A DNA stretch of 64,000 nt from Albidovulum sediminicola (GTDB taxonomy: Bacteria > Pseudomonadota > Alphaproteobacteria > Rhodobacterales > Rhodobacteraceae). The DNA is taken from contig NZ_JAOWLA010000005.1 in assembly GCF_025751575.1 (NCBI RefSeq), positions 62,001 through 126,000 of the forward strand, given 5' to 3'. Under the pieces are notes generated by a model, which saw only the letters and a program-made list of their open reading frames with translations, was not told where the DNA came from and did no database searches. The stretch's first letter is position 1. Each line of letters begins with the position of its first letter. A program made the position numbers and the translations under genes. Below, one piece after another: positions 43,758-52,259 of this stretch.

Positions 43758-45014
43758 TCAGGCCGGCAGCATATGCGTCAGTACCGCCCCGGTTTCGTAG
43801 TAAAGCGCGCGCAGGCCGGGCAGCGTTTCGGGCCGCGCCGGTCGGATCGTGACCGGGAAGGCCTCGCCCTCCCCCAACGCCCAACGGGCGGCCGCCCGCC
43901 CGAACACCGTCCCCGGAGAGATGCCGCGCCCAGAGTAACCCCAGATCGAAATGGCGCCCGGCGCGGTCTCGGCGACCTTGGGCAGGTGATCGCCGGTCAT
44001 GGCGATGCGGCCCGACCAGGCGGCCTCGATCCCGATGCCCGCAAGCGCGGGGAAGACGGCCGCGATGCGGCGGCGCGCCCAATTGCGGTGCACGGCGGCG
44101 CCGAAATCCTCAAGGTTGCCGACAGAGCCGAGCAGGAGCCGCCCCGCCCGGTCAAGCCGGTAGGAGGTCATGACCGTCGCCGTGTCCCAGCAGCCCTCCC
44201 CACCAGGCAAGATCCGCGCGCGCTGCGCGGCGCTCAGGGGTTCGGTCGCAAGCTGGAAGTAATGGACCGGTGTAAGCGGACCGGGACTGGCGCCGGAACT
44301 GGCGTAGGCATTGGTCGCCTGAATCAGCCGGCGCGCACGGACCGTCCCCCCATCGGTCCGGACGATCCATTGCCCGCCCGCCGGCTCGATCGCCCGCGCG
44401 GGGCTCCGTTCATGCAGCGATGCGCCCGCCAGGATCGCGGCCCGCGCCAGGCCCATCGCATATGCCAGTGGCTGAATCGTGCCCGCGCGCCCGTCCCAAA
44501 GCGCCCCGGCGAAGCGGCCCGCCCCGACGCGGGCAGCGGTTTCGGCCGCGTCCAGAAGCCTGACCGGCGCCTGGCGGCGGATCTGCTGGTCGCGGCGGGA
44601 CTGAAGGTCACGCAGCCCGGCGGCGCTATGGGCCAGGTGCAGGGTGCCGTTGCGCACCGCCTCGCAGTCGATCCCGTGGCGGGCGATCAGATCGAAGACC
44701 AGATCCGGCCCCGCCGCCAAAGCGGCGTTCAGGCACTGACCCTCGGTGGCGCCCAGCGCCGCCTCGACCTCATCCGGCGGGGTCCAGAGACCCGCGTTCA
44801 CCAGCCCGACATTGCGCCCCGATCCGCCATGGCCGATGGTTTCCGCCTCAAGCAGAACCACGCGGGCCCCGGCCTCGGCCAGGTGCAGCGCCGCCGACAG
44901 CCCCGTGAAACCGCCGCCCACCACCACGACATCCGCCGTGACCTCCCCCGCAAGCGGGGCAAGGTCCAGGGGCGCGCCGCAGGTCATCCGCCACAGGTTC
45001 TGGGTCGCTGTCAT
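43758..45014 (-). CDS. FAD-dependent oxidoreductase, DAO/PuuB-like
   Basis: 418-residue flavoprotein of the D-amino-acid-oxidase superfamily. VVVVGGGFTGLSAALHLAEAG (about 28-48) is the FAD loop, IGHGGSGRNVGLVNAG follows, and GYSGRGISPGTVFGRAAA is the C-terminal FAD site. It resembles gamma-glutamylputrescine oxidase and other amine oxidases; the substrate is not clear. ATG at 45014 has GGAG upstream. It lacks a folate domain, unlike the flavoproteins of the neighbouring locus, and is convergent with the DeoR-type gene, so it need not be part of that pathway. Confidence 0.88.
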   Translation of the reverse strand: MTATQNLWRMTCGAPLDLAPLAGEVTADVVVVGGGFTGLSAALHLAEAGARVVLLEAETIGHGGSGRNVGLVNAGLWTPPDEVEAALGATEGQCLNAALAAGPDLVFDLIARHGIDCEAVRNGTLHLAHSAAGLRDLQSRRDQQIRRQAPVRLLDAAETAARVGAGRFAGALWDGRAGTIQPLAYAMGLARAAILAGASLHERSPARAIEPAGGQWIVRTDGGTVRARRLIQATNAYASSGASPGPLTPVHYFQLATEPLSAAQRARILPGGEGCWDTATVMTSYRLDRAGRLLLGSVGNLEDFGAAVHRNWARRRIAAVFPALAGIGIEAAWSGRIAMTGDHLPKVAETAPGAISIWGYSGRGISPGTVFGRAAARWALGEGEAFPVTIRPARPETLPGLRALYYETGAVLTHMLPA

Positions 45015-45179
45015 CGCCGCTCTCCGAAACATCGCTGGCGTCAGTAAGCATGAAACGCTACCGGTTGGAATAGGCTGCGCCCATGCCGTGCGCCCATCGA
45101 CTTTGCGCGGGGCATTGCGCCAGATCAACGCGGGGCAAGGCGGCTTCCTGCATCTCTGGGGCAGCGAGAGCGAGGCGGG

Positions 45180-45887
45180 ATGAGTGAACTGATCTTCCGA
45201 AGCGAGGGCCTGACCAAGGTTTATCGCACCGGCGATGTCAGCGTCTACGCGCTGCGCGGCGTGGATATGCGGCTTCATGCCGGGGAACTGACGGTCCTGC
45301 TTGGCCCCTCGGGCAGTGGCAAGTCCACGCTTTTGAACATCCTCGGCGGGCTCGACCGCGCGAGCGAGGGCCGCGCCTGGTTCCGCGATCACGAGCTGAC
45401 CGCGATGACGGACCGGGAATTGACGGCCTACCGGCGCGACCATGTGGGCTTCGTGTTCCAGTTCTACAACCTCGTGGCCTCATTGACCGCACGCGAGAAC
45501 GTGGAGCTCGTGACCGAGATCGCGCGCGCGCCCATGCCCGCGGCGGAGGCCTTGGCGATGGTCGGGCTCGACCATCGGCTTGACCACTTCCCGGCCCAGC
45601 TTTCGGGGGGCGAGCAGCAGCGCGTGGCGATCGCCCGCGCCATCGCCAAGCGGCCGGAGGTTCTGTTGTGCGACGAGCCGACCGGCGCGCTTGACAGCAA
45701 GACCGGCATCCAGGTGCTGGAGGCGCTTGAGCGCATCAACCGCGACCTCGGCACCACGACCGTCGTCATCACCCATAACGCCGGCATCCAGGCCATGGCG
45801 CATCGCGTCGTGTTCTTCGCCGACGGCCGGATCAACGAGGTACGCGAAAACGCGACCCGCGCGCGGCCAGCCGAGATCACCTGGTGA
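45180..45887 (+). CDS. ABC exporter ATPase, MacB/LolD type
   Basis: 235 residues. Walker [14 protein letters not shown], signature [16 protein letters not shown], Walker [13 protein letters not shown] and switch VVITHNAGI. The DEPTGALD and [20 protein letters not shown] patterns are typical of the MacB/LolD/DevA group, which works with FtsX-type permeases. It overlaps the permease gene by 4 bp and is first of a three-gene export set. The 165-bp gap above it, shared with the divergent FAD oxidoreductase, shows no clear promoter. Confidence 0.93.
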   Translation: MSELIFRSEGLTKVYRTGDVSVYALRGVDMRLHAGELTVLLGPSGSGKSTLLNILGGLDRASEGRAWFRDHELTAMTDRELTAYRRDHVGFVFQFYNLVASLTARENVELVTEIARAPMPAAEALAMVGLDHRLDHFPAQLSGGEQQRVAIARAIAKRPEVLLCDEPTGALDSKTGIQVLEALERINRDLGTTTVVITHNAGIQAMAHRVVFFADGRINEVRENATRARPAEITW

Positions 45888-48256
45888 CGGCGATGCATGT
45901 GCTCGACCGCAAGCTTCTGCGCGATCTCAGACGGATGTGGGCCCAGGTTCTGGCCATCGCCCTGGTCCTGGCCTGCGGCGTGATGATCCTGGTGCTGGCG
46001 ATCGGTGTGCAACGCTCGCTCGAAGACACGCTGGAGGCCTATTACGAACGCAACCGCTTCGCGGAGGTGTTTTCGGGCGCCAAGCGCGCGCCCGACATGC
46101 TCCTGTCCGAGATCCGGGCGCTACCGGGGGTGCGCGTGGCCGAGACGCGGATTGTGGGCCAGGTCGTCCTTGATCTGCCCGGGCTTGAGGAACCCGCCGC
46201 GGGGCGCGTGGTCTCGCTGCCCGATGTGGACGTCCCCGCGCTCAACCTCCCGCTGGTACTGACCGGCCGACCACCCGCCCCCGACGCGGTGGACGAGGTC
46301 ATGGTCACCCGCGCCTTCGCCGAGGCGAACGGCTTTGTCCCCGGCGACCGTTTTTCGGCCAACCTTAACGGACGCAAGCGGACGCTGACGATCACCGGCA
46401 CCGCGCTGTCGCCGGAGTATATCTATGTGCTGGGCCCCGGCGCGATGCTGCCCGACAACCGCCGCTTCGGCATCCTGTGGATGCCGCGCCGGGCGCTGGC
46501 CGCGGCCTTCGACCTGCAAGGCGCCTTCAACGACGTGTCGCTCGCCCTCACGCGGGACGGCCGGGCGGAGGAAGTGATCCCCGCGCTTGACCAGCTGCTC
46601 GCGCCCTACGGCGGCGCCGGTGCCTATGGCCGAGCCGAACAGGCCTCCCATGTCTTCATCGAGGGGGAACTGACCCAGCTCAGGGCGCTGGCGCGGATTC
46701 TGCCGCCGATCTTCTTCCTGATCTCCGCCTTTCTTGTGAACATGGTGCTTGCGCGGATCGTGACGCTGGAACGGGGCGTGATCGGCCTCATGAAGGCGCT
46801 CGGCTATTCCGACGCCGCGGTGGCAGGACATTTCCTCAAGCTCGCGACGCTTGTGTCGCTGATCGGCATCGCCATCGGCTGGAGCGTGGGAAGCTGGCTC
46901 GCGCAAGGGATGGCAAAGCTTTACACCGAGTTCTTCGAGTTTCCCTACCTGGTCTTCCAGCCCCGTGCGGGAAGCTATGCGATCTCGGCCGCGGCGGGCG
47001 TGGCGACCGCCGGGCTGGGCGCCATCCAGGGCGTGATGCGCGCGGTGCGCATGCCGCCCGCGGTCGCCATGGTGCCCCCCGCCCCGCCCAGCTTCAAGCG
47101 CGGGGCGGTTGATCGCATGGCCACCTGGGCCCGGTTCTCGCAGCCCTCGATGATGGTGCTCAGGGGGATCGGCCGCTGGCCCGGGCGCGCGGCGTTTTCG
47201 ATCCTCGCCATCGCCGCGTCGGTCGCGATCCTGATGTCGGCCTCTTTCTTCCCCGACTCGCTGGACGAGATTATCGACACCAGCTTCTTCCGCCAGAACC
47301 GCCAGGACGCGATGCTCATCCTGACGGGCGACCGCGCCGACAGCGTGGTCGAGGACGCCCGCCACCTGCCCGGCGTGCTGGCGGCGGAGCCCATGCAGTA
47401 TCTGCCCGCCGTTCTGCGCCACGGGCACCTGTCGCGCCGCATCGCGGTCGAGGCGCGCGACCCCGATGCGACGCTGAGCCGGGTGACGGACGCGGCGGGC
47501 CGCCCCGTCACACCCGCCGGCGACGGCATCGTCCTGTCGGACCGGCTGGCCGAGCGTCTGGACGTGGTTCCGGGCGACCGGATCGAGATGCAGTTACTGA
47601 CCGGACGGCGCGAAACCCTGACGCTGCCCGTCAGCGCGACTGCCACGGTCTATTTCGGACTGGGGGCCTACATGGACCGCGCGGCGATGGCGCGGCTCCT
47701 GCGACAGCCGCCACAGGCGAGCGTCGTCAACGTCGCGATGGATCGGGACAAGGCGCGGGCGCTTTACGCCGCCGCGAAGGACACGCCTGGGCTCGCCGGA
47801 ACGGTGCTGCTGTTCCAGACGCGCACGGCCTTCAGCGAGACCATCGCGCGCAACATCCTCAACACGACGGTCGTCTATATCGTGATCGCGGTCCTCATCA
47901 CCGTGGGCGTCACCTACAACGGGGCGCGCATCCAGTTGTCCGAGCGGGCGCGCGAACTCGCCAGCCTGCGCATCATCGGCTTCACCCGGGCCGAGGTTTC
48001 CTACATCCTGATGGGTGAGCTGATGCTGTTGAGCTTCCTGGCGCAACCTGTCGGCTGGGCGATGGGCTGGGCTTTCGCCTATGCGCAGGTAAAGTCCTTT
48101 TCATCGGACCTTTACACGCTGCCCTTCGTGATGACCTCTGCCACCTATGCCAAGGCCAGCCTCGTGGTGCTGGCCGCCTCCGCCGTCGCGGCGCTGATCG
48201 TGCGGCGCCGGATCGACCGCCTCGACCTGGTCGCGGTCATGAAAACAAGGGAGTAA
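45884..48256 (+). CDS. ABC exporter permease, FtsX/MacB-like with two FtsX domains
   Basis: 790 residues with an N-terminal membrane segment ([20 protein letters not shown]), a large periplasmic part, FtsX-domain helices near 275-400, a second anchor near 430 ([21 protein letters not shown]), a second periplasmic part and C-terminal FtsX helices with [22 protein letters not shown] at 45884 overlaps the ATPase stop (GTGA); ATG at 45893 is an alternative. It likely moves lipids, peptides or small toxic compounds from the inner membrane or periplasm with its ATPase and adaptor. Confidence 0.9.
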   Translation: MTAMHVLDRKLLRDLRRMWAQVLAIALVLACGVMILVLAIGVQRSLEDTLEAYYERNRFAEVFSGAKRAPDMLLSEIRALPGVRVAETRIVGQVVLDLPGLEEPAAGRVVSLPDVDVPALNLPLVLTGRPPAPDAVDEVMVTRAFAEANGFVPGDRFSANLNGRKRTLTITGTALSPEYIYVLGPGAMLPDNRRFGILWMPRRALAAAFDLQGAFNDVSLALTRDGRAEEVIPALDQLLAPYGGAGAYGRAEQASHVFIEGELTQLRALARILPPIFFLISAFLVNMVLARIVTLERGVIGLMKALGYSDAAVAGHFLKLATLVSLIGIAIGWSVGSWLAQGMAKLYTEFFEFPYLVFQPRAGSYAISAAAGVATAGLGAIQGVMRAVRMPPAVAMVPPAPPSFKRGAVDRMATWARFSQPSMMVLRGIGRWPGRAAFSILAIAASVAILMSASFFPDSLDEIIDTSFFRQNRQDAMLILTGDRADSVVEDARHLPGVLAAEPMQYLPAVLRHGHLSRRIAVEARDPDATLSRVTDAAGRPVTPAGDGIVLSDRLAERLDVVPGDRIEMQLLTGRRETLTLPVSATATVYFGLGAYMDRAAMARLLRQPPQASVVNVAMDRDKARALYAAAKDTPGLAGTVLLFQTRTAFSETIARNILNTTVVYIVIAVLITVGVTYNGARIQLSERARELASLRIIGFTRAEVSYILMGELMLLSFLAQPVGWAMGWAFAYAQVKSFSSDLYTLPFVMTSATYAKASLVVLAASAVAALIVRRRIDRLDLVAVMKTRE

Positions 48257-48259
48257 GCG

Positions 48260-49471
48260 ATGCCGACCAAGCTGCGTTCGATCGCGATGGGACTTGCCGC
48301 CACGGGCGCGGTCGCGGGGCTTCTGTGGGTAGCGCTGCGGCCTGAGGCCGTGCCCGTCGATCTGGCCACGGTCGCCTCCGGCCCGATGGAGGTCACGATC
48401 AACGGCGATGGCGTCACCCGCATCCGCAATATCTACGAGGTCGCGGCCCCCGTCTCCGGCAAGGCGCTCCGCTCTCCGGTCGAGGTCGGCGACGCCGTCA
48501 GCGCCCGCCAGACGATCGTCGCGCGGGTGGAACCCGTCGATCCGGGCCTGCTGGACCTGCGCAGCCGCAATCAGGCCGAGGCCGCCGTGAAGGAGGCCGA
48601 GGCGGCCGTCAGCCTCGCGCTCACGCAGATCGCCAAGGCCGAGGCTGATGTTGCCTATGTCAAATCGCAATACGACCGGGCGGAGGCGCTCTCGAACCGT
48701 GGGGTGTTCTCTCTGACCCAGCTTGAGGACGCCGCCCAACTTCTGAAGGTGCAGGAGGCCGCCCTGGCCGCCGCCCGCGCCCAGCACCAGCTTTCGATCG
48801 GGACGCTTGAACGCGCCCGCGCGGCGCTGATCGGTCCCGAAAGCGACGGCGCGGCCGGCACCTGCTGCGTCGAGATCACGGCCCCCACCGATGGCGTGGT
48901 GCTGTCGCTGACCAATGTCAGCGAACGCCCGGTCACGGCGGGCGCGGTGCTGCTGTCGGTCGGCCAACCCCAGGACCTGGAGATCGTGGTCGATCTTCTG
49001 TCCTCGGACGCGGTGCGCGTCCGGCCCGGCGCGCGCGCCGAGATCCTGCGCTGGGGCGGGGCCGGCACCCTGGAGGCGACGGTGCGAGAGGTCGAGCCCG
49101 CCGGCTTCACCAAGGTCAGCGCGCTTGGCATCGAGGAGCAGCGCGTGAACGTGATCCTAGACTTGGTCACCCCGCCGGAGGGGCGGGCCGGGCTGGGCGA
49201 CGGGTTTGCCGTCTTCGCCCGCATCGTCGAATGGCAGACCGATGCTGCGCTATTGCTGCCGGTGGGGGCAATCTTCCGCGATGATGGCGGCTGGGCAGTC
49301 TTTGCCGCCCGCGGCGGTCACGCGGCCCTGACCCCGGTCCGCATCGGCCACATGAACGACGGGGTGGCCGAGGTTCTGGGCGGTCTGGACGCGGGCGCAA
49401 AGGTGATCACCCATCCCAGCGACCGGATCGCCGACGGCACGCCCATCGCCGACCGGGAAACGCTGAAGTAG
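48260..49471 (+). CDS. HlyD/MacA-type periplasmic adaptor
   Basis: 403 residues: one N-terminal membrane anchor (about 8-28), a lipoyl-like half (NIYEVAAPVSGKALRSPVEVGD), a long coiled-coil hairpin (about 90-180, rich in Ala/Glu/Lys) and the second lipoyl half (VEITAPTDGVVLSL), then beta-barrel and membrane-proximal parts. The coil is long enough to reach an outer-membrane channel. Starts 3 bp after the permease, completing an ATPase-permease-adaptor export system. A 12-bp direct repeat lies just after it. Confidence 0.92.
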   Translation: MPTKLRSIAMGLAATGAVAGLLWVALRPEAVPVDLATVASGPMEVTINGDGVTRIRNIYEVAAPVSGKALRSPVEVGDAVSARQTIVARVEPVDPGLLDLRSRNQAEAAVKEAEAAVSLALTQIAKAEADVAYVKSQYDRAEALSNRGVFSLTQLEDAAQLLKVQEAALAAARAQHQLSIGTLERARAALIGPESDGAAGTCCVEITAPTDGVVLSLTNVSERPVTAGAVLLSVGQPQDLEIVVDLLSSDAVRVRPGARAEILRWGGAGTLEATVREVEPAGFTKVSALGIEEQRVNVILDLVTPPEGRAGLGDGFAVFARIVEWQTDAALLLPVGAIFRDDGGWAVFAARGGHAALTPVRIGHMNDGVAEVLGGLDAGAKVITHPSDRIADGTPIADRETLK

Positions 49472-49484
49472 GGCCGCCGCGCCC

Positions 49485-49511
49485 GCCCTACCCGCCCTCG
49501 CCCTACCCGCC
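49485..49511. repeat. Short direct repeat between convergent genes
   Basis: GCCCTACCCGCC occurs twice (49485-49496 and 49500-49511) with a 3-bp spacer. The first copy also pairs with GTAGGGC at 49468-49474, so a weak hairpin can form between the adaptor and dipeptidase genes. No T-run is present. Confidence 0.5.
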
Positions 49512-50555
49512 CCAGGTGCGCTGAAGCAGCGCCAGCCAGTTCTCATGCGCGATCTTGCGCACCAGCGCCTCGCCGAAGCCATGCGCAGCCAGGGCTTCCA
49601 GCAAGGCCTGCTGCCCCCGCACGTCGCCGATCCCGGCTGGCATGGTGGCGCCGTCGAAATCAGAGCCAAGACCCAGGCGATCCTCACCCAGGATGCCCAG
49701 CAGGTGATCAAGATGGCGCAGAACGGGGTCCCACCCGGCGAAGGTCGACTTGCGCCCGTCCTCGCGCAGGAAGATGGTCGCGTAGTTCAGGCCGACCATC
49801 CCGTCCGAATCCCGGATCACGCGCAGTTGCCGGTCGGTCAGGTTCCGTGTGGACCGCGTGACCGCGTGGGCGTTGGAATGCGTCGCCACCAGCGGCGCGT
49901 CCGAGATCGCGGCGATATCGTCGAAACCCTTCTCGTTCAGGTGGCTGAGGTCGATCATGATCTTCAGCTGGTTGCATTCCCGCACCAGACGCTTGCCGGC
50001 CTCGGTCAGGCCATCGCCGGTGTCGGGATCGCCGGGGAAGCGGAAAGGAACGCCATGGCCGAAGACCGTGGGGCGCGACCAGACCGGACCCAGAGACCTG
50101 AGGCCCGCGGCGTGCCAGACATGCAGCGCATCAAGGTCCTCGCCGATCGCCTCGGCACCCTCCATATGCATGATCGCGGCGATGCGCCCGGCGGCCATGG
50201 CATCGCGGATGTCGGCGACCGAGCGGCAGATCGAAAGCTCTCCGGTGCGCTCAAGCCACAGCAGGTGGCCCGCCATCGCCATCGCGACGGGCTGTGCCGC
50301 GTCGGCGCCAATCAGCTCGGGCAGCGGCAGGTCATAGGGCGGCGCGTCCATGATCGCCTCATACTCCGCGTCGTCATGGGCCGCGGGCGACGGGATGTAG
50401 ATCGCGAAAAAACCGCCGGCGAACCCACCCGCCCGCATGCGCGGCAGGTCCATGTGGCCCTGGCCGGTCCCCGGGTTCCAGATCTTGTCCCGGTTGGCGG
50501 GGTCGCGCATGAGACGCAACAGGAAATCGTTATGGCCGTCGAACACGGGGATCAT
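49503..50555 (-). CDS. Membrane dipeptidase (renal dipeptidase family, M19)
   Basis: 350-residue zinc dipeptidase of the M19/amidohydrolase fold. Metal residues are visible in FDGHNDFLLRL (HxD at the N-terminus), HMEGAEAI (bridging Glu), and the later His-bearing stretches VATHSNAHAV; GLGSDFDGATMPAGI is the C-terminal signature. No signal peptide is evident, so it is probably cytoplasmic despite the family name. It cleaves dipeptides, often with D-residues, and may serve peptidoglycan recycling. Start ATG at 50555; convergent with the adaptor gene. Confidence 0.93.
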   Translation of the reverse strand: MIPVFDGHNDFLLRLMRDPANRDKIWNPGTGQGHMDLPRMRAGGFAGGFFAIYIPSPAAHDDAEYEAIMDAPPYDLPLPELIGADAAQPVAMAMAGHLLWLERTGELSICRSVADIRDAMAAGRIAAIMHMEGAEAIGEDLDALHVWHAAGLRSLGPVWSRPTVFGHGVPFRFPGDPDTGDGLTEAGKRLVRECNQLKIMIDLSHLNEKGFDDIAAISDAPLVATHSNAHAVTRSTRNLTDRQLRVIRDSDGMVGLNYATIFLREDGRKSTFAGWDPVLRHLDHLLGILGEDRLGLGSDFDGATMPAGIGDVRGQQALLEALAAHGFGEALVRKIAHENWLALLQRTWGG

Positions 50556-50649
50556 GGCTGCCCTTTCGGTAGAAACTGACTCGCCCGTGACGCGGGCAGC
50601 GCCAGACTGCCCCGCGGATCAGGTGCCCCGCAAGGGGCCACGGGCGCGC

Positions 50650-51480
50650 TCAGATCCGGCCTTCGGCGCGCCACTCTTCCAGCTTCTCGCGGCTGACCTC
50701 GAAATGCATGCTGTCCTCGCGGCCGAAACCGGCGCCCCAGATCCAGCCCGCATCGCGGAAGAAATCCGCAAGGATCGTGAGGCCAAGCTGGGTCTGCCCG
50801 TCGCCGAGCGTGTCCAGCCGCCCGTCGATGTTGAGGTCGATCGACAGCCCGAAGGCATGTGAGGACAGCGAGGTCTCGGACCCGCGCACGAAGCGCACGC
50901 AGAGCGATCCGGCGGTGTTGATCCGGTCGTACAAATCCTGATCCGTCGCGCGGATACGCTCGAACACCTCGCGCAGGCTGTCCACGGCAGGCTTGAGCAT
51001 CTTGACGCGGACCGGCCCGACCTGCTCGGTCACCAGCATCCCGGCAAGGGTCGGATTGGTCATTTCCTGGCACTGATCGTTGTAGCTTTCGCGCGGCTGG
51101 CCGAACATCTCGATCAGGAAATCCGTCGTGGGGACGTGAAGCGTGGTGTTCAACTCCCTCCGCCCGGCGACCAGAACAACCTGAGCGTAGCTGTCGATGA
51201 TCCCGTTCGGGCCGAAATTATCGACAAATCCCTGCTGATCGGGGGCGACATTGACCATGGGCCCGGACCCGATGCGCGCGACCTCTCCCTGAAGGCGTTC
51301 GACCGAACTGCGCAGCGCCTCGACCTGCTCGCGCAGCATCTCGATCTCGATCCGCGCGCCGCTGTCGACGGCAGGACCGCCGAAGTCGTCCTCGGTTCCG
51401 AACACCATCGGCGTGACGTACCAGATCACAGGGGCAAGCATGATCGCGACCGCGATCAGGATGGCCGGCAAGAACCGCAT
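50650..51480 (-). CDS. Membrane-anchored M15-type D-Ala-D-Ala carboxypeptidase-like protein
   Basis: 276 residues with an N-terminal membrane anchor (about 4-27), a short coiled coil (about 44-67, IEMLREQVEALRSSVERLQ) and a periplasmic M15 domain. The metal residues are intact: SSHAFGLSIDLNI (SxHxxGxxxD) and WGAGFGREDSMHFEV. It should cut or trim peptidoglycan stem peptides near the inner membrane. It lies divergent from an OmpA-like gene and 4 kb from T6SS genes, so a role in letting the secretion machine cross the wall is possible but not shown. Confidence 0.85.
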   Translation of the reverse strand: MRFLPAILIAVAIMLAPVIWYVTPMVFGTEDDFGGPAVDSGARIEIEMLREQVEALRSSVERLQGEVARIGSGPMVNVAPDQQGFVDNFGPNGIIDSYAQVVLVAGRRELNTTLHVPTTDFLIEMFGQPRESYNDQCQEMTNPTLAGMLVTEQVGPVRVKMLKPAVDSLREVFERIRATDQDLYDRINTAGSLCVRFVRGSETSLSSHAFGLSIDLNIDGRLDTLGDGQTQLGLTILADFFRDAGWIWGAGFGREDSMHFEVSREKLEEWRAEGRI

Positions 51481-51658
51481 GACAAACTCTCTCTCGTGCC
51501 CGCCAAAACGGCGGCCGGTTGATTCTGTTGCACGCCGTCCGACAAGTCAACAAAGGCGCCAGTGCGTCATAGAAAGGACGCAAATTCATTGTCGCCTGAC
51601 GGGCGCTGGTATAACCTTCAAAGCGATAGTTGCCGAATAACAGGGAAAGTACGATCAA

Positions 51659-52225
51659 ATGTTTAGAAACGCGCTCTTTGGCGCCGGCGTTGCGCTGGCC
51701 GTATCCCTGGCAGGCGCCCCGCTTCTGGCCCAGTCAACCGACGGCGAAATGACCGCCGAGGAAATCGCGGAGCTTTTTGCCAAGCAGAAGACCCGCGGCC
51801 TGGTGCTGGCCCCCTCGACGGCGGCCACGACGGTGACGGATACCGCCGCCGCCGCAGTCGCCGAACCGGCCTACCAGCCGGTCGCGGCCGAGGAACAGAT
51901 CAACCTCAGCATCTCTTTCGACTACAACTCCTCCGCGTTGCGCGCCGACCAGGAACCGAAGCTGGCCACCATGTGCACGGTCATGAAGTCGGTCGATGTG
52001 AGCCGCTTCCAGGTCATCGGCCACACCGATTCCTCGGGCAGCGCCGCCTACAACCAGACCCTGTCCGAGGCGCGCGCCCAAGCGGTCGTGGACTACCTCG
52101 TCAGCGACTGCGGCCTGCCGGCGGACCGGGTGATGGCCGTTGGCGCGGGCGAAACCACCCCGCTTGATCCGGCACAGCCAGCGGCGGACGTGAACCGCCG
52201 GGTCGAATTCCAGGCGCTTGGCTGA
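51659..52225 (+). CDS. OmpA-family peptidoglycan-binding protein
   Basis: 188 residues: signal peptide (about 1-24, ending PLLAQ), a short linker, and a C-terminal OmpA domain (about 80-188) with SISFDYNSSALRADQ, VIGHTDSSGSAAYNQTLSEARA and GAGETTPLDP, closing on VNRRVEFQ. The Asp and Arg that hold diaminopimelate are present. It has no beta-barrel, so it is a soluble or loosely attached periplasmic protein. It starts 35 bp before ppkA on the same strand and may be co-transcribed with it. Confidence 0.9.
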   Translation: MFRNALFGAGVALAVSLAGAPLLAQSTDGEMTAEEIAELFAKQKTRGLVLAPSTAATTVTDTAAAAVAEPAYQPVAAEEQINLSISFDYNSSALRADQEPKLATMCTVMKSVDVSRFQVIGHTDSSGSAAYNQTLSEARAQAVVDYLVSDCGLPADRVMAVGAGETTPLDPAQPAADVNRRVEFQALG

Positions 52226-52259
52226 TCATCCCCCGGAACGCGAAGACGGATAACCGCCG

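Noticed and set aside
51589-51615. Promoter for the OmpA-like gene (TTGTCG ... TATAAC)
   Set aside because: The spacer is only 15 bp, too short for a confident housekeeping promoter.
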